A stretch of 64,000 nucleotides of DNA from Pasteurella multocida subsp. multocida OH4807 (GCA_000973525.1 CP004391.1:1450001-1514000), one strand, 5' to 3'; positions 20,853-31,316 are shown, numbered from the stretch's first letter. The notes: generated from the letters alone by a model not told the origin. Numbers and translations are program-made.

Positions 20853-21497
20853 TTACATCCACGCATTATTGCGAATAATCCCAACTGCAATCCCTTCAAT
20901 TTCAAAATTTGGTTGTTGATTCAAATCGACGACAATCGGCTCAAATTCTTCATTTTCTGCATGCAAATAAATGACAGATCCTTTACGTTCCAAACGCTTT
21001 ACTGTCACTTCATCTTCAATCCTCGCTACGACTACCTGTCCATTACGTACATCTTTGGTACTATGTACCGCTAATAAATCACCATCTAAAATGCCGATGT
21101 CTTTCATCGATTGACCATAAACTTTTAATAAAAAATCGGCTTGTGGCTTGAACATATTGACATCGACTTTATATGTCCCTTCAATATGTTGTTCCGCTAA
21201 AATTGGTTCTCCTGCTGCAACCCGTCCAATAAGTGGTAAACCTTCATCATCAGCATCATCATGAGAAGAAGCCTCTTCTAGTAAGAGCCGAATCCCACGC
21301 GATGTGCCCGAAAGAATCTCAATGACGCCTTTTCTTGCTAGAGCTTTAAGGTGTTCTTCTGCCGCATTAGGCGAACGGAAACCTAATTCTTTTGAAATTT
21401 CCGCACGAGTAGGCGGCATGCCTGTTGTCTCTAAATGACGCTTTAGAAAATCGTATACTTCTTGCTGACGCGCTGTCAGTGCTTTGAATGGTTTCAT
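20853..21497 (-). CDS. lexA: LexA SOS repressor
   Basis: Repressor of the SOS regulon that cleaves itself when RecA forms filaments. From 21497 the protein is 214 residues: winged helix-turn-helix ([20 protein letters not shown], then [23 protein letters not shown]), cleavage site Ala-Gly in RVAAGEPI, catalytic serine in GQSMKDIGI and lysine in EVTVKRLE. A longer frame to 21644 is rejected because it would run through the promoter and operator. Confidence 0.97.
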   Translation of the reverse strand: MKPFKALTARQQEVYDFLKRHLETTGMPPTRAEISKELGFRSPNAAEEHLKALARKGVIEILSGTSRGIRLLLEEASSHDDADDEGLPLIGRVAAGEPILAEQHIEGTYKVDVNMFKPQADFLLKVYGQSMKDIGILDGDLLAVHSTKDVRNGQVVVARIEDEVTVKRLERKGSVIYLHAENEEFEPIVVDLNQQPNFEIEGIAVGIIRNNAWM

Positions 21498-21505
21498 AAA
21501 CACCC

Positions 21506-21559
21506 CTGTTTTTATATACAGAATAACTGTCATTATATACATACTTATTGATATTGCAA
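21506..21559 (-). promoter_or_regulatory. lexA promoter with LexA boxes
   Basis: On the minus strand: -35 TTGCAA (21554-21559), 16-base spacer, -10 TATAAT (21532-21537). A consensus LexA box CTGT-N8-ACAG lies at 21506-21521 between promoter and start codon. A second, near-consensus box (CTGT-N8-ACAT on the plus strand, 21527-21542) covers the -10. This predicts autoregulation through two operators, as in E. coli. Confidence 0.8.
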
Positions 21560-21715
21560 TCTTTTCCGTTCTTATCGTAGCAAAGCAAGAACACGAAAAT
21601 CCCCCCACGAGATCAAAACCCACAGTAGTTCTTTTATTCAACAACTCACTTCTGATAATTTTATGGTAAACTAATCGAAAATTTTCTAATAAACCTATAA
21701 AAATGGAAATTCACT

Positions 21716-24145
21716 ATGTTTAGTTTTCTAAATATGTATCGCAAAATATTGGAATTGCCTTTATCCTTTTTAGTTAAAAATAATCCAATTCCACATCATC
21801 CTATCGATGAATTAAAACTTGATACCACACAGCCTGTTGTTTACGTTTTACCCTATACTTCACAGACCGATTTAGTTATTTTCCGTAAAAACTGCCTCAG
21901 TGTGGGGTTACCAGATCCATTTGAAAATAATGAAATTGCCGATCATGTGTTGCCACGTTTCGTGTTTCTTGATGAAGGACGTCGTTTTTTCAAATCAAAA
22001 GGTGCTAAGCAAGAAACGATTCAAGTCTTCAATAAATACTTAGCCTTACACCACGCCTTACCTGAGCTGGATGTGCAATTAATCCCATGCTCAGTATTAT
22101 GGGGGCGTTCTCCTGGTCACGAGAATCAATCAGGCCTGCCGCAGCTTCGTCTATTAAGTGGCATTCAAAAAGTCATCGCTGCCATTTGGTTTGGACGTGA
22201 CACATTTGTGCGCTTTTCACAAGCTGTATCACTACGTTACATGGTTAATGAACATGGTGCAGACGAGGCAATTGCACACAAACTTGCCCGTGTCGCCAAA
22301 ATACACTTTTCAAAACAACGTATGTCGGCAACAGGACCACGCTTACCAAATCGTCAAGCAATGTTCAATAAATTACTTGAACTGCCAAGCATTTTGGAAG
22401 CCATAAAAGATGAAGCAAAATCAAAAAATATCAGTGAAGAAAAAGCGGCACAAGAAGCAGAAAAAATACTGAATGAGATTGCAGCTAACGTCAATTATGA
22501 AGGGTTACGTGTTGCGGATCGTTTCTTACGTTGGTTATGGAATAAACTTTATCAAGGTATCGATGTACAAAATGCAGATCGCGTACGTAAATTAGCATTA
22601 GAAGGACATGAAATTGTCTATGTCCCTTGCCATCGCAGTCACATTGACTACCTATTGCTGTCTTACTTGCTTTATCATCAAGGATTAGTCCCTCCTCATA
22701 TCGCAGCAGGCATTAACCTTAACTTTTGGCCCGTGGGGGCAATGTTCCGTCGAGGCGGTGCCTTCTTTATCCGTCGTACCTTTAAAGGAAACCGCCTGTA
22801 CTCAACAATTTTCCGTGAATATTTAGCGGAGCTTTTCCACCGTGGTTATCCTGTTGAATACTTTATTGAAGGCGGACGTTCTCGGACTGGTCGCTTGCTC
22901 GCACCTAAAACAGGGATGATGTCAATGACCTTACAGGCACTGTTACAGCGTCAAACTCGCCCGATTTCTGTTGTTCCTGTTTACGTGGGTTATGAGCACG
23001 TTTTAGAAGTTGATACCTATGCGAAAGAACTGCGCGGAGCAGCAAAAGAGAAAGAAAACGCAGGACTGGTTTTAAGAGTGATCAAAAAATTACGTAATTT
23101 AGGTCAAGCTTATGTGAATTTTGGTGAGCCAATTACGTTAAGTAACTTTTTGAATCTACATTATCCAGAATGGAAAGAAAACATTCAACATGAAGAGCGA
23201 CCACAATGGTTTAACCAAGCTGTTGATAGTGTGTCACATCAAGTGATGATTAACATTAATAAAGCTGCAGCGGTTAATGCCATGAATTTAACGGGTACCG
23301 CCTTATTATCTTCACGTCAGCGCGCCCTTTCAAAAGAGCAACTACTCGAACAATTAGAAAGCTACCAACAATTCTTACAAAATGTGCCTTATTCACAAGA
23401 CATTGTGGTTCCACAAGAATCTCCAGAAAAAATGCTTGAGCATATTCTAACATTAGAACGTGTTGGTATCATTATTGAAAAAGACAATTTTGGTGAAATT
23501 GTGCGTTTAGAACGCAATGCTGCAGTATTAATGACTTACTATCGAAACAATATTCAGCATTTATTTGTATTACCATCTTTAGTTGCTAGCATTGTCTTGC
23601 ACTATGAAGCGATTCAAAAACCTTTAGTGTTAGAAGCAGTCAGCAAAATTTACCCTTTTTTGAAGAATGAATTATTTTTATCATTTTCACAGGAAGAACT
23701 ACAAGAGCGTATCAATCAGATCATTGCTGAGTTTGAAGGTCAGCAAGTGGTTAAATGTAATGCCAACATGCTGTCGATTAATAAACCTCGCGTCAGAATG
23801 TTACAACTGTGGTCTTCGGGTGTGCGTGAAATATTACAACGTTATTACATTACGGTAAGTATTTTAGAAAAAGATCCTGCTACACCTCGTACAAATTTAG
23901 AAAAAGACAGTCAATCTGTTGCGCAACGTTTGTCCGTATTACACGGCATCAATGCACCAGAGTTCTTTGATAAAGCGGTTTTCTCTGCCTTTATCGCCAG
24001 CTTAAAACAAGAAGGCTATTTCAATGAGGAAGGCATTGCCAATACAACAAAACTCAATGAAATCATAGAGATTCTAAATCATGTCATTTCAACAGAAGTC
24101 ACCTTAACTATCAAAGGTGCTATTGCCAAGATTGAAGAAGAATAA
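21716..24145 (+). CDS. plsB: glycerol-3-phosphate 1-O-acyltransferase
   Basis: First step of phospholipid synthesis: acylation of sn-glycerol-3-phosphate at position 1, at the inner membrane. The 809 residues have the acyltransferase block I HX4D in [13 protein letters not shown] (about 304-316), block [11 protein letters not shown], block [17 protein letters not shown] and block [15 protein letters not shown]- and C-terminal regions are the usual large PlsB extensions. Divergent from lexA, as in E. coli. Confidence 0.97.
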   Translation: MFSFLNMYRKILELPLSFLVKNNPIPHHPIDELKLDTTQPVVYVLPYTSQTDLVIFRKNCLSVGLPDPFENNEIADHVLPRFVFLDEGRRFFKSKGAKQETIQVFNKYLALHHALPELDVQLIPCSVLWGRSPGHENQSGLPQLRLLSGIQKVIAAIWFGRDTFVRFSQAVSLRYMVNEHGADEAIAHKLARVAKIHFSKQRMSATGPRLPNRQAMFNKLLELPSILEAIKDEAKSKNISEEKAAQEAEKILNEIAANVNYEGLRVADRFLRWLWNKLYQGIDVQNADRVRKLALEGHEIVYVPCHRSHIDYLLLSYLLYHQGLVPPHIAAGINLNFWPVGAMFRRGGAFFIRRTFKGNRLYSTIFREYLAELFHRGYPVEYFIEGGRSRTGRLLAPKTGMMSMTLQALLQRQTRPISVVPVYVGYEHVLEVDTYAKELRGAAKEKENAGLVLRVIKKLRNLGQAYVNFGEPITLSNFLNLHYPEWKENIQHEERPQWFNQAVDSVSHQVMININKAAAVNAMNLTGTALLSSRQRALSKEQLLEQLESYQQFLQNVPYSQDIVVPQESPEKMLEHILTLERVGIIIEKDNFGEIVRLERNAAVLMTYYRNNIQHLFVLPSLVASIVLHYEAIQKPLVLEAVSKIYPFLKNELFLSFSQEELQERINQIIAEFEGQQVVKCNANMLSINKPRVRMLQLWSSGVREILQRYYITVSILEKDPATPRTNLEKDSQSVAQRLSVLHGINAPEFFDKAVFSAFIASLKQEGYFNEEGIANTTKLNEIIEILNHVISTEVTLTIKGAIAKIEEE

Positions 24146-24157
24146 ATCTTGCGATAT

Positions 24158-24201
24158 AAAAAAGAGCGGCGTAAAAGTAAAAATTTGAGCCGCTCTTTTT
24201 T
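24158..24201. terminator. plsB/ffh shared terminator
   Basis: Arms AAAAAGAGCGGC and GCCGCTCTTTTT with an 18-base loop, between the convergent plsB and ffh stops; A and T runs on both sides suit termination in both directions. Confidence 0.78.
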
Positions 24202-24221
24202 ATGCTGTATTCACGAAGCAT

Positions 24222-25598
24222 TTACCGTCTAAACATCCCGCCTAGACCACCAAGTCCACCCATCATACCTTGCATACCACGCATCATTTTTGCCATGCCG
24301 CCTTTACGCATTTTTTTCATCATTCGTTGCATTTCGTCAAACTGTTTGAGCAATTTATTGACGTCCTGCACTTGTGTCCCAGACCCCATTGCAATACGAC
24401 GACGACGGGATCCTTTGATAATATCGGGATTAGCACGCTCTTTAAATGTCATGGAGTTAATAATTGCCTCCATTTTATTAAACATTTTATCATCAACTTG
24501 GTTCTTAACATGGTCTGGTAAATTTTTCGCGCCAGGTAATTTGTCTAACATCGACATCATCCCACCCATTTTTTTCATCTCAATTAACTGTTCACGAAAA
24601 TCTTCTAATGTGAAATTGTCGCCTTTTTTGAATTTCTGTGCCATTTTTTCCGCTTTTTCGCGGTCAACAGAACGCTCAAGATCTTCAATTAATGACAAAA
24701 CATCACCCATGCCCAAAATACGCGAAGCGACACGTTCTGGGTGGAAAGGCTCAAGCGCATCCGTTTTTTCACCTACCCCTAAGAACTTAATCGGTTTGCC
24801 TGTAATTTGACGAATCGATAAGGCCGCCCCTCCACGTGCATCTCCATCAACTTTAGTCAATACAACCCCCGTTAATGGCAAGGCTTCATTGAACGCTTTC
24901 GCGGTATTCGCGGCGTCTTGCCCTGTCATTGCATCCACTGTGAAAAGTGTTTCGATTGGCTTAAGCGCGGTATGAATTTGCTTAATCTCTTCCATCATTT
25001 CGCCATCAACATGGAGGCGACCAGCAGTATCCACAATTAATACATCATAAAATTTCAATTTTGCTTCGGCTAGGGCTGCTTGTGCAATAGCAACAGGACT
25101 TTGTGAGACATCAGAAGGGAAAAATGCCACGCCAACCGCTTTTGCCAGGGTTTCTAACTGTTTGATCGCAGCTGGGCGATAAACGTCAGCAGACACAACA
25201 AGCACTTTTTTCTTATGGCGTTCTTTTAAGAATTTGGCTAATTTACCAACACTCGTCGTTTTACCCGCACCTTGTAAACCCGCCATTAAAATGACTGCAG
25301 GAGGCTGCGTGGCAAGGTTTAAACTTTCGTTCGCTTCGCCCATCGCGGCTTCAAGCTCAGCTTGTACAATTTTGACGAACTCTTGACCTGGTGTCAGGCT
25401 TTTATTGACTTCGACACCAATCGCACGTGCTTTAACGTTATTAATGAAATCACGTACTACTGGTAATGCGACATCCGCTTCAAGCAATGCCATCCGAACT
25501 TCACGCAGCGTCTCTTTAATATTGTCTTCAGTTAAACGCCCACGTCCACTGATATTACGCAACGTTTTAGACAGACGATCTGATAAATTCTCAAACAT
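24222..25598 (-). CDS. ffh: signal recognition particle protein Ffh
   Basis: GTPase that with 4.5S RNA recognises signal sequences and anchors and hands the ribosome to FtsY. The 458 residues comprise the N domain, the G domain with GLQGAGKTTSVGKLAKFL (about 104-121), DTAGRLHVDGEMMEE and TKVDGDARGG, and the methionine-rich M domain, ending in a glycine/methionine tail (MRGMQGMMGGLGGLGGMFRR). 4.5S RNA is not in this window. Confidence 0.98.
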   Translation of the reverse strand: MFENLSDRLSKTLRNISGRGRLTEDNIKETLREVRMALLEADVALPVVRDFINNVKARAIGVEVNKSLTPGQEFVKIVQAELEAAMGEANESLNLATQPPAVILMAGLQGAGKTTSVGKLAKFLKERHKKKVLVVSADVYRPAAIKQLETLAKAVGVAFFPSDVSQSPVAIAQAALAEAKLKFYDVLIVDTAGRLHVDGEMMEEIKQIHTALKPIETLFTVDAMTGQDAANTAKAFNEALPLTGVVLTKVDGDARGGAALSIRQITGKPIKFLGVGEKTDALEPFHPERVASRILGMGDVLSLIEDLERSVDREKAEKMAQKFKKGDNFTLEDFREQLIEMKKMGGMMSMLDKLPGAKNLPDHVKNQVDDKMFNKMEAIINSMTFKERANPDIIKGSRRRRIAMGSGTQVQDVNKLLKQFDEMQRMMKKMRKGGMAKMMRGMQGMMGGLGGLGGMFRR

Positions 25599-25736
25599 GT
25601 GTTATTCCTATTTACACAACAAAAATTGTGTCAATTATACTGAAATCTGTTAAATTTTCACCCTATGAAATAAATTAATAGCCGTTTAACGCGGAGAAAA
25701 TTAGAATAAATTACATTTTTAGGTGAGGAAATCGAC

Positions 25737-26540
25737 ATGTGGTTTGCAATTTTTGCTGTGCTTTTTTATTTGTTGAGTGTATTACTGATAACGCCAATGC
25801 TACTAAAAACGCAATCAGGTGAACCCACATCAAAACCGAATACCTTCTTTTTTGTCATGAGTACAGTTTTAGCACTGGTTTTTCATGTCATCAATCTCAC
25901 TCCGCTCTTACTTCGTCTAACGGGTGGACAAAATTTCACAGTTATGGAAATTAGCTCACTTATCAGTGTTATCACAGCAACGCTCGCAACTTTCGCTTTA
26001 TTATTTCAAATTCGTACGCTCTGGTTTCTCTTACCGATTATCTATGCGTTCTCTATCATTAATTTACTTTTAACCACATTATTGCCCACGCATTTTGTCT
26101 ATCATTTAAGCCAAGATATTTCACTATTTATCCATGTCGGGCTATCTTTATTTACGTACTCGATTTACTTCATGGCATCACTTTATTCCATCCAACTACT
26201 ATGGATCGATCGTAATCTTAAAAATAAAACCCTTACACTTTCGCCTATTATTCCACCTTTAATGGCTGTTGAACGGCATTTTTTCCGTTTAATGCTTACT
26301 GGTCAAGTATTACTGAGTGTGGTTCTAATCTCAGGATCATATCATTTAGCGAAGGCATTTGCGCCACAAGATATTCAAAAAGCCGTGTTTTCTTTTCTCG
26401 CTTGGCTTGTGTTTGGTCGCGCACTGATTGGTCATTGGAAACAACATTGGCGTGGGAAAAAGATGGTATACTATGCCATTCTAGGTATGTCATTACTCAG
26501 CATTGCCTATTTTGGCAGTCGTGTAATGCTTGAAATATAA
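25737..26540 (+). CDS. ypjD: CcsA/HemX-type inner membrane protein YpjD
   Basis: A 267-residue polytopic protein with about eight hydrophobic segments, of the cytochrome c assembly (CcsA/HemX) superfamily. The conserved histidine-bearing regions include HVGLSLFTYSIYFMASLYSI and SGSYHLAKAFAPQDIQKAVFSFLAWLVF. Function in E. coli is not settled. ffh-ypjD-corB (divergent ffh) is conserved in gammaproteobacteria. An AGGTGAGGAAAT stretch before the ATG supports the start. Confidence 0.85.
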   Translation: MWFAIFAVLFYLLSVLLITPMLLKTQSGEPTSKPNTFFFVMSTVLALVFHVINLTPLLLRLTGGQNFTVMEISSLISVITATLATFALLFQIRTLWFLLPIIYAFSIINLLLTTLLPTHFVYHLSQDISLFIHVGLSLFTYSIYFMASLYSIQLLWIDRNLKNKTLTLSPIIPPLMAVERHFFRLMLTGQVLLSVVLISGSYHLAKAFAPQDIQKAVFSFLAWLVFGRALIGHWKQHWRGKKMVYYAILGMSLLSIAYFGSRVMLEI

Positions 26541-26568
26541 ACAATATTTATTTATCCTTATACCTAGC

Positions 26569-26609
26569 AAAAGTGCGGTTCAAACAGTGAAAAAAATGGC
26601 CGCACTTTT
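26569..26609 (+). terminator. ypjD terminator, USS plus near-USS
   Basis: Arms AAAAGTGCGG and CCGCACTTTT. The left arm holds a full uptake signal sequence (26571-26579) and the right a copy with one mismatch (GCCGCACTT). It lies between ypjD and the CorB-like gene. Confidence 0.7.
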
Positions 26610-26640
26610 CAATTTTGATTAACTCATAAAAGGATGCATT

Positions 26641-27900
26641 TTGGACAGTATTCCCCTTAGTACCCTATTTATCATTCTTATTGTTCTACTTATCACCTCA
26701 GCCTATTTTTCAGGTTCAGAAACAGGTCTGTTATCTGCAAACCGTTATCGTCTTCGCCACTTAGCCGAAAAAGGTCATAAAGGCGCCAAAAAAGCTGAGA
26801 AATTATTAAAAAAAACCGATGTCTTATTAAGTTTAATTCTGATTTGTAACAACCTCGTCAATATTACCGCCTCTGCTATTACTACAATCATCGGTATGCG
26901 TTTATATGGTGATGCAGGAGTAGCGATTGCTACAGGGGCATTGACTTTTGTCATGCTGATTTTCGCAGAAATTTTACCTAAAACGATAGCTGCACGTTAC
27001 CCCGAAAAAGTCGCGTTTACATCAAGCCATTTACTCGCTATCTTTTTACGTTTATTTACCCCATTAGTGTACTTGATGAATTTAATCATCCAAGGCATTC
27101 TGGCATTACTCCGACTCAAATCAGAAAATAAATCACAATCCCTCAGTCCAGAAGAGTTGCGTTCTATTGTGAATGAATCGGGTAAATTCATCCCTTCCGC
27201 CCACCAAGAAATGCTACTTTCTATTTTAGATCTGGAAGAAGTCACAGTAGATGACATCATGGTACCGCGTAACGATATTGGTGGTATTGATATAGACGAT
27301 GATTGGAAATCTATCATGCGCCAACTCAACCATGCAGCACATGGTCGCGTGGTTCTTTATAAAGGCAGTATGGATGAAAATATCCTCGGGATGCTTCGCG
27401 TACGAGAAGCCTACCGTTTAATGCTGGATAAAAATGAATTTAGCAAAGAAACGCTAATTCGCGCCGCAGATGAAGTCTATTTTATTCCTGAAGGCACCGC
27501 ACTAAATGCACAATTACTAAATTTCCGTAATAATAAAGAGCGCATTGGATTAGTGGTAGATGAATACGGTGACATCAAGGGACTCGTCACACTAGAAGAT
27601 ATTCTTGAAGAAATTGTCGGTGAATTTACCACCTCAACTGCACCATCGATCGAAGAAGAAGTCATCCCACAATCTGATGGTTCTATGATTATCGAAGGCT
27701 CAACCAATTTACGTGATTTGAATAAACTATTTGATTGGAACTTAGATACGGAAGAAGCACGAACCTTTAATGGTTTAATCCTCGAACATCTGGAGGAAAT
27801 CCCTGAAGAGGGGACAGTCTGCGAGATTAATGGCCTACAGATTACTATTTTAGAAGTCGCTGACAACATGATTAAACAAGCAAAAGTCGTCAAACTCTAA
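26641..27900 (+). CDS. corB: CNNM/CorB-like membrane protein with CBS pair
   Basis: A 419-residue protein of the CNNM/CorC/HlyC group (E. coli YfjD, Salmonella CorB), implicated in magnesium or cobalt efflux. Order: N-terminal DUF21 membrane domain (SAYFSGSETGLLSANRYRLR and about three further helices to residue 155), a CBS pair (DDIMVPRNDIGGIDID, and GLVVDEYGDIKGLVTLEDIL), and the C-terminal transporter-associated domain. The apparent start is TTG at 26641 with AAAGGA seven bases upstream; no ATG fits the family N-terminus. Symbol by analogy with Salmonella. Confidence 0.85.
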   Translation: MDSIPLSTLFIILIVLLITSAYFSGSETGLLSANRYRLRHLAEKGHKGAKKAEKLLKKTDVLLSLILICNNLVNITASAITTIIGMRLYGDAGVAIATGALTFVMLIFAEILPKTIAARYPEKVAFTSSHLLAIFLRLFTPLVYLMNLIIQGILALLRLKSENKSQSLSPEELRSIVNESGKFIPSAHQEMLLSILDLEEVTVDDIMVPRNDIGGIDIDDDWKSIMRQLNHAAHGRVVLYKGSMDENILGMLRVREAYRLMLDKNEFSKETLIRAADEVYFIPEGTALNAQLLNFRNNKERIGLVVDEYGDIKGLVTLEDILEEIVGEFTTSTAPSIEEEVIPQSDGSMIIEGSTNLRDLNKLFDWNLDTEEARTFNGLILEHLEEIPEEGTVCEINGLQITILEVADNMIKQAKVVKL

Positions 27901-27912
27901 CCATTTTTTATT

Positions 27913-27939
27913 ATGGCGATGGCACAATCCCATCGCCAT
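27913..27939 (+). terminator. corB terminator
   Basis: Arms ATGGCGATGG and CCATCGCCAT, thirteen bases after the stop, followed by the weak T-rich CCTCTTTCGTTT. Confidence 0.6.
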
Positions 27940-28047
27940 CCTCTTTCGTTTCCTCAATATTTTTCTATAAAACATGCGCTGATTTATATCAAAAAATTGT
28001 CTCTTTTTTATTTACCTTTTACCTTGCTTTTTGCTAGAATTTCGCAA

Positions 28048-28075
28048 TTGAAATTAATTCTCAATAGCGTATAAT
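28048..28075 (+). promoter_or_regulatory. exbB promoter with Fur box
   Basis: TTGAAA (28048-28053), 16-base spacer and perfect TATAAT (28070-28075), 40 bases before exbB. The 15-mer TGAAATTAATTCTCA at 28049-28063 matches the 7-1-7 Fur consensus TGATAATnATTATCA at 12 of 14 defined positions and overlaps the -35 and spacer, so iron-dependent repression is predicted. Confidence 0.72.
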
Positions 28076-28114
28076 GCACAACTTATTTTTCGTTGCAAAT
28101 TAAAGGACTTTGTT

Positions 28115-28570
28115 ATGCCACAGCTCTTTCAATTCTTACAAAACTATATTGACTACATCATTTTAGGCTTACTTGCTCTGATGAGCTTTATCATGGTATG
28201 GCTTGTTGTTGAACGTTTTATCTTCTTAAATAAAGTAAATGTTGAAGATTATGACAACGTGCATGAACTTGATATTGATTTGCAACGTAATCTCACCGCA
28301 ATTTCAATTATCGGCTCCAACGCACCTTATGTCGGTTTATTGGGAACGGTTATTGGGATTCTTCTCACTTTCTTTGAGCTTGGACATTCTGGTGGTGAAA
28401 TCGATGCTGCTGCCATCATGGTGCACTTGTCTCTTGCACTAAAAGCCACTGCTGTGGGGATTTTAGTGGCGATTCCTTCTATGGTTTTTTACAACGGATT
28501 AGGTCGTAAAATCGAAGTAAATCGTTTGAAATGGTTTGCCTTAAATGAGAAAAAAACCAAACAAGCATAG
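28115..28570 (+). CDS. exbB: TonB-system proton channel subunit ExbB
   Basis: Inner-membrane MotA/TolQ/ExbB protein that couples proton flow to TonB energisation of outer-membrane receptors. The 151 residues have three membrane helices (about 14-32, 67-90, 109-130) and the signature [21 protein letters not shown] with [21 protein letters not shown]. Shorter than E. coli ExbB (244) but standard for Pasteurellaceae. First gene of exbB-exbD-tonB; exbD follows after 8 bases. Confidence 0.95.
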   Translation: MPQLFQFLQNYIDYIILGLLALMSFIMVWLVVERFIFLNKVNVEDYDNVHELDIDLQRNLTAISIIGSNAPYVGLLGTVIGILLTFFELGHSGGEIDAAAIMVHLSLALKATAVGILVAIPSMVFYNGLGRKIEVNRLKWFALNEKKTKQA

Positions 28571-28578
28571 GTGATATC

Positions 28579-28968
28579 GTGAAAAAATTTGATGAAATCA
28601 ACATCATTCCGTTTATCGACATTATGTTGGTATTGTTAGCCATTGTCTTGATTACGGCTTCCTTCATTTCTCAAGGCAAAATACAAGTGAATGTTCCCAA
28701 AGCCAGTTCAACTGTCGCATTTAGATCGGATGATTTAGCTAAATTATTAACCGTAACAGAAACGGGTGACATCTTTTTTAATGATAAACCGATTACAAAA
28801 GAAGCATTAGAACAAGAAATCAGCACATGGGCTAAAGATCAGAAAGTAACGCTGAAAGTAGATGCGAAATCAAGCTTCCAAGATTTTGTCTCTATTACGG
28901 ATATCATGGCAAAAAATGAAATTCGCAATGTGGCGATTGTCACCATCAAAGAAAAGGCTGCGCAATGA
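28579..28968 (+). CDS. exbD: TonB-system subunit ExbD
   Basis: A 129-residue protein with one membrane helix (about 8-30) and a periplasmic domain, partner of ExbB. The opening [24 protein letters not shown] contains the membrane aspartate that carries protons. The start is a GTG at 28579 preceded by AGGTGAT. It overlaps tonB by four bases (ATGA), which suggests translational coupling. Confidence 0.94.
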   Translation: MKKFDEINIIPFIDIMLVLLAIVLITASFISQGKIQVNVPKASSTVAFRSDDLAKLLTVTETGDIFFNDKPITKEALEQEISTWAKDQKVTLKVDAKSSFQDFVSITDIMAKNEIRNVAIVTIKEKAAQ

Positions 28969-29732
28969 TAAAAACAAATCGCTCATTGGTTGGATTTGTC
29001 GTTTCTTTGCTTTTTCACGTGAGCTTTGTCGTATTTTTATACTGGTCGGTACAAAAAGATGATGAAAGTGCAAATGGATTCTCTGCAGACATTGTAAGTA
29101 CTCACATTTCCATGGAAATGTTAGCGGCTACTGTGCTGGAAGAACCTGAGCCAGAACCTGTGCCCGAGCCAGTCGTCGAGCCAGAGCTTCCGAAAGAAGA
29201 GGTAGCCGATCCAACGGTAAAACCTGAGCCACCAAAAGAACCAGAAAAACCTAAAGAACCAGAAAAACCAAAGGAAAAGCCGAAAGAAAAGCCAAAGGAA
29301 AAACCGAAAAAAACCAAACCAGAACGTAAAGACTTACCTAAATCGGATCGTGAGATTAATTCAGATTCCTCAATTAATCAGCAAGCGACCACGACAGGTA
29401 AAGTGACTAGCACGAATCCTAATTTAGTTGGAACGGGAAGTACAACAAACGAAATTAATGCTTATCGTTCAGCATTACGCCGCGAGATTGAAAAACATAA
29501 ACGTTATCCAAATCGCGCTAAAATGATGCGTAAACAAGGTGTTGCGACAGTTTCATTCCACATTAGTAATAGTGGTGCAATTAGTCATGCTCGCATTGTT
29601 AAATCATCGGGGTCAGAAGAACTTGATCAAGCTGCACTGACTGCTGTAAATAATGCACGCCCAATTGGTCCACTGCCCGCGGGGATGGCGAATGAAGTGA
29701 GCGTACCTGTTAGCTTTAGAATCACCAACTAA
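28965..29732 (+). CDS. tonB: energy transducer TonB
   Basis: TonB spans the periplasm and transfers energy to outer-membrane iron and haem receptors. The 255 residues comprise an N-terminal anchor helix ([20 protein letters not shown], about 9-28), a proline/glutamate/lysine-rich rigid spacer (about 62-125), a serine/threonine linker, and the C-terminal TonB domain ([40 protein letters not shown]). Last gene of the Fur-box-controlled operon, ending in a strong terminator. Confidence 0.95.
   Translation: MIKTNRSLVGFVVSLLFHVSFVVFLYWSVQKDDESANGFSADIVSTHISMEMLAATVLEEPEPEPVPEPVVEPELPKEEVADPTVKPEPPKEPEKPKEPEKPKEKPKEKPKEKPKKTKPERKDLPKSDREINSDSSINQQATTTGKVTSTNPNLVGTGSTTNEINAYRSALRREIEKHKRYPNRAKMMRKQGVATVSFHISNSGAISHARIVKSSGSEELDQAALTAVNNARPIGPLPAGMANEVSVPVSFRITN
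29239..29312 (+). repeat. short imperfect tandem repeat in tonB (EKPKEP/KPKEK)
   Basis: Within tonB the spacer is encoded by repeated units of 12-18 bases giving [20 protein letters not shown] and so on. Repeat number often varies between strains in such spacers. The antisense frame is open here only because of this repetition and is not a gene. Confidence 0.7.
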
Positions 29733-29734
29733 AC

Positions 29735-29767
29735 AAAAAATCCACCTTACCAGAAGGTGGATTTTTT
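29735..29767 (+). terminator. tonB terminator
   Basis: Arms AAAAAATCCACCTT and AAGGTGGATTTTTT with a five-base loop, three bases after the tonB stop. Convergent with the M48 lipoprotein gene, so likely used from both sides. Confidence 0.85.
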
Positions 29768-29793
29768 ATATCAAGCAAATTGCTCTCCACTGA

Positions 29794-30564
29794 TTATTTC
29801 GATTGTCTGTATAACGCCACCGCTTGTGGCATCAAGCGTAATAAATTCTGTTGGCGATCTGCATCATTAGGGTGTGTCGAAGATAAGGCAGCCAATACCC
29901 CTTTTGAACTGGAACTCGCGGCTTGCATTTTTTGCCAAACACGTGGTGCAGCTTCGGGGTTAAAACCTGATTTTGCCATCAACATCAATCCAACTTCATC
30001 CGCCTCCGTTTCATTACTACGCGAATAGGGTTTATCCAATGCCCAATCTTTCGTTAACCCAACAACGACCGCACTGCCATCTGTACCAATCACAGTTGAC
30101 AAGGCAACATGACTCACTTGCGCTAAGACATTGGTAAATTGTCCCATGTTGACTTTTTTCTTACCATGTTCTTTCAACGCATGTGCCATCTCGTGCCCCA
30201 TAACCGTTGCAATTTCATCATTGGTTAATTTCAAACTATCAACTAACCCAGTATAAAATGCCATTTTACCGCCAGGCATTGCCCAAGCATTTAACTCTTT
30301 CGATTTAATCACACTAATTTGCCAGTTAAATACTTGTCCCGTGTGATTTTCTGCATTCGCATAAGGAACCATTTTCTTAAACACTGCGTGGATCCGTTTT
30401 GCGGTAGGCGAAGTTGTATCTAATACCCCTTCACTGCGTGCTTTATTTACCGCTTGTAAATAAGACGATGCCGACTGTTGATTAATACTGGCAGAATCGG
30501 CACAAGCATTTAATAGCAAAGCAATAGAAGAAACCATCGCGATTTGCTTGATAAATTTAGTCAT
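29794..30564 (-). CDS. M48-family metalloprotease lipoprotein
   Basis: A 256-residue predicted lipoprotein with a zinc-peptidase domain, resembling E. coli LoiP (YggG). The signal ends in a lipobox (LLLNAC, about residue 21). The active-site motif HEMAH appears in VMGHEMAHALKEHGKK, and the third ligand glutamate in RSNETEADEVGLMLMAKSG. LoiP-type proteases act in outer-membrane quality control. The start at 30564 (MTKFIKQIAMVSS) gives a normal signal; seven more upstream codons are in frame. Confidence 0.9.
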   Translation of the reverse strand: MTKFIKQIAMVSSIALLLNACADSASINQQSASSYLQAVNKARSEGVLDTTSPTAKRIHAVFKKMVPYANAENHTGQVFNWQISVIKSKELNAWAMPGGKMAFYTGLVDSLKLTNDEIATVMGHEMAHALKEHGKKKVNMGQFTNVLAQVSHVALSTVIGTDGSAVVVGLTKDWALDKPYSRSNETEADEVGLMLMAKSGFNPEAAPRVWQKMQAASSSSKGVLAALSSTHPNDADRQQNLLRLMPQAVALYRQSK

Positions 30565-30595
30565 AAAGTCCTCACTTACAATCAATTAAATAAAA

Positions 30596-30621
30596 AAATA
30601 CCGCTCTTTACAGCGGTATTT
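30596..30621 (-). terminator. ppa terminator
   Basis: Arms AAATACCGCT and AGCGGTATTT around CTTTAC, with the A run on the left reading as U on the minus strand, 12 bases downstream of ppa. Confidence 0.78.
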
Positions 30622-30633
30622 ATCGCATCAATA

Positions 30634-31161
30634 TTACTTTTTCGCACGTTCAAATGATTCTAAAATTTCTTGACGAGCAGCTTCAACACCTTCCCAGCCT
30701 TCAACTTTCACCCATTTGCCAGCTTCTAATGCTTTGTAGCTTTCGAAGAAGTGTTGGATTTGTGCTTTTAATAGTGCCGGTAAATCACCAACGTCTTTGA
30801 TGTGATCGTATTCTTTCGTTAATTTGCTGTGTGGAACTGCAACCACTTTCGCATCGCCACCTGCTTCGTCAGTCATTTTTAATACGCCAACTGGACGACA
30901 ACGAATAACAGAACCCGGTTGTAATGGGTATGGTGTTGGAACTAACACGTCCACTGGGTCACCATCAGAAGAAAGAGTGTGGTTTACATAACCGTAGTTT
31001 GCTGGATAGAACATTGCTGTTGCCATAAAACGATCCACGAATAATGAACCGCTTTCTTTATCCACTTCATATTTGATTGGATCTGAGTTTGCAGGGATTT
31101 CAATTACAACATAGATATCATCTGGTAATTCTTTACCTGCTGGTACGTTTTCTAAACCCAT
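30634..31161 (-). CDS. ppa: inorganic pyrophosphatase
   Basis: Family I soluble pyrophosphatase that hydrolyses PPi and drives biosynthesis forward. The 175 residues match E. coli Ppa throughout: [40 protein letters not shown] with the metal-binding aspartates (DGDPVDVLV, about 66-74), and [20 protein letters not shown]. Transcribed alone, divergent from mtr. Confidence 0.97.
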   Translation of the reverse strand: MGLENVPAGKELPDDIYVVIEIPANSDPIKYEVDKESGSLFVDRFMATAMFYPANYGYVNHTLSSDGDPVDVLVPTPYPLQPGSVIRCRPVGVLKMTDEAGGDAKVVAVPHSKLTKEYDHIKDVGDLPALLKAQIQHFFESYKALEAGKWVKVEGWEGVEAARQEILESFERAKK

Positions 31162-31316
31162 TTTTTATTCCTTATTTCAAGTTAATTATAAATAAAAGCA
31201 GTCAATTATAGCCTTAATTGACTCAATTTGTCGAGATAGTGCGGGTTATCGTTGGTTGAATGAGAGGATGAAAAAAGAAATCCACAAAAAGCGAAAAAAG
31301 CATTTGATTTTTATTT

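Noticed and set aside
21498..21644. N-terminal extension of lexA
   Set aside because: It would run through the promoter and the LexA boxes and has no family similarity.
24202..24810. Plus-strand frame of 202 codons opposite ffh
   Set aside because: Shadow of ffh; its start lies in the shared terminator and its residues follow the ffh codon pattern.
29102..29317. Minus-strand [10 protein letters not shown] repeat protein
   Set aside because: Antisense reading of the tonB proline/lysine spacer; repeat composition alone keeps the frame open.
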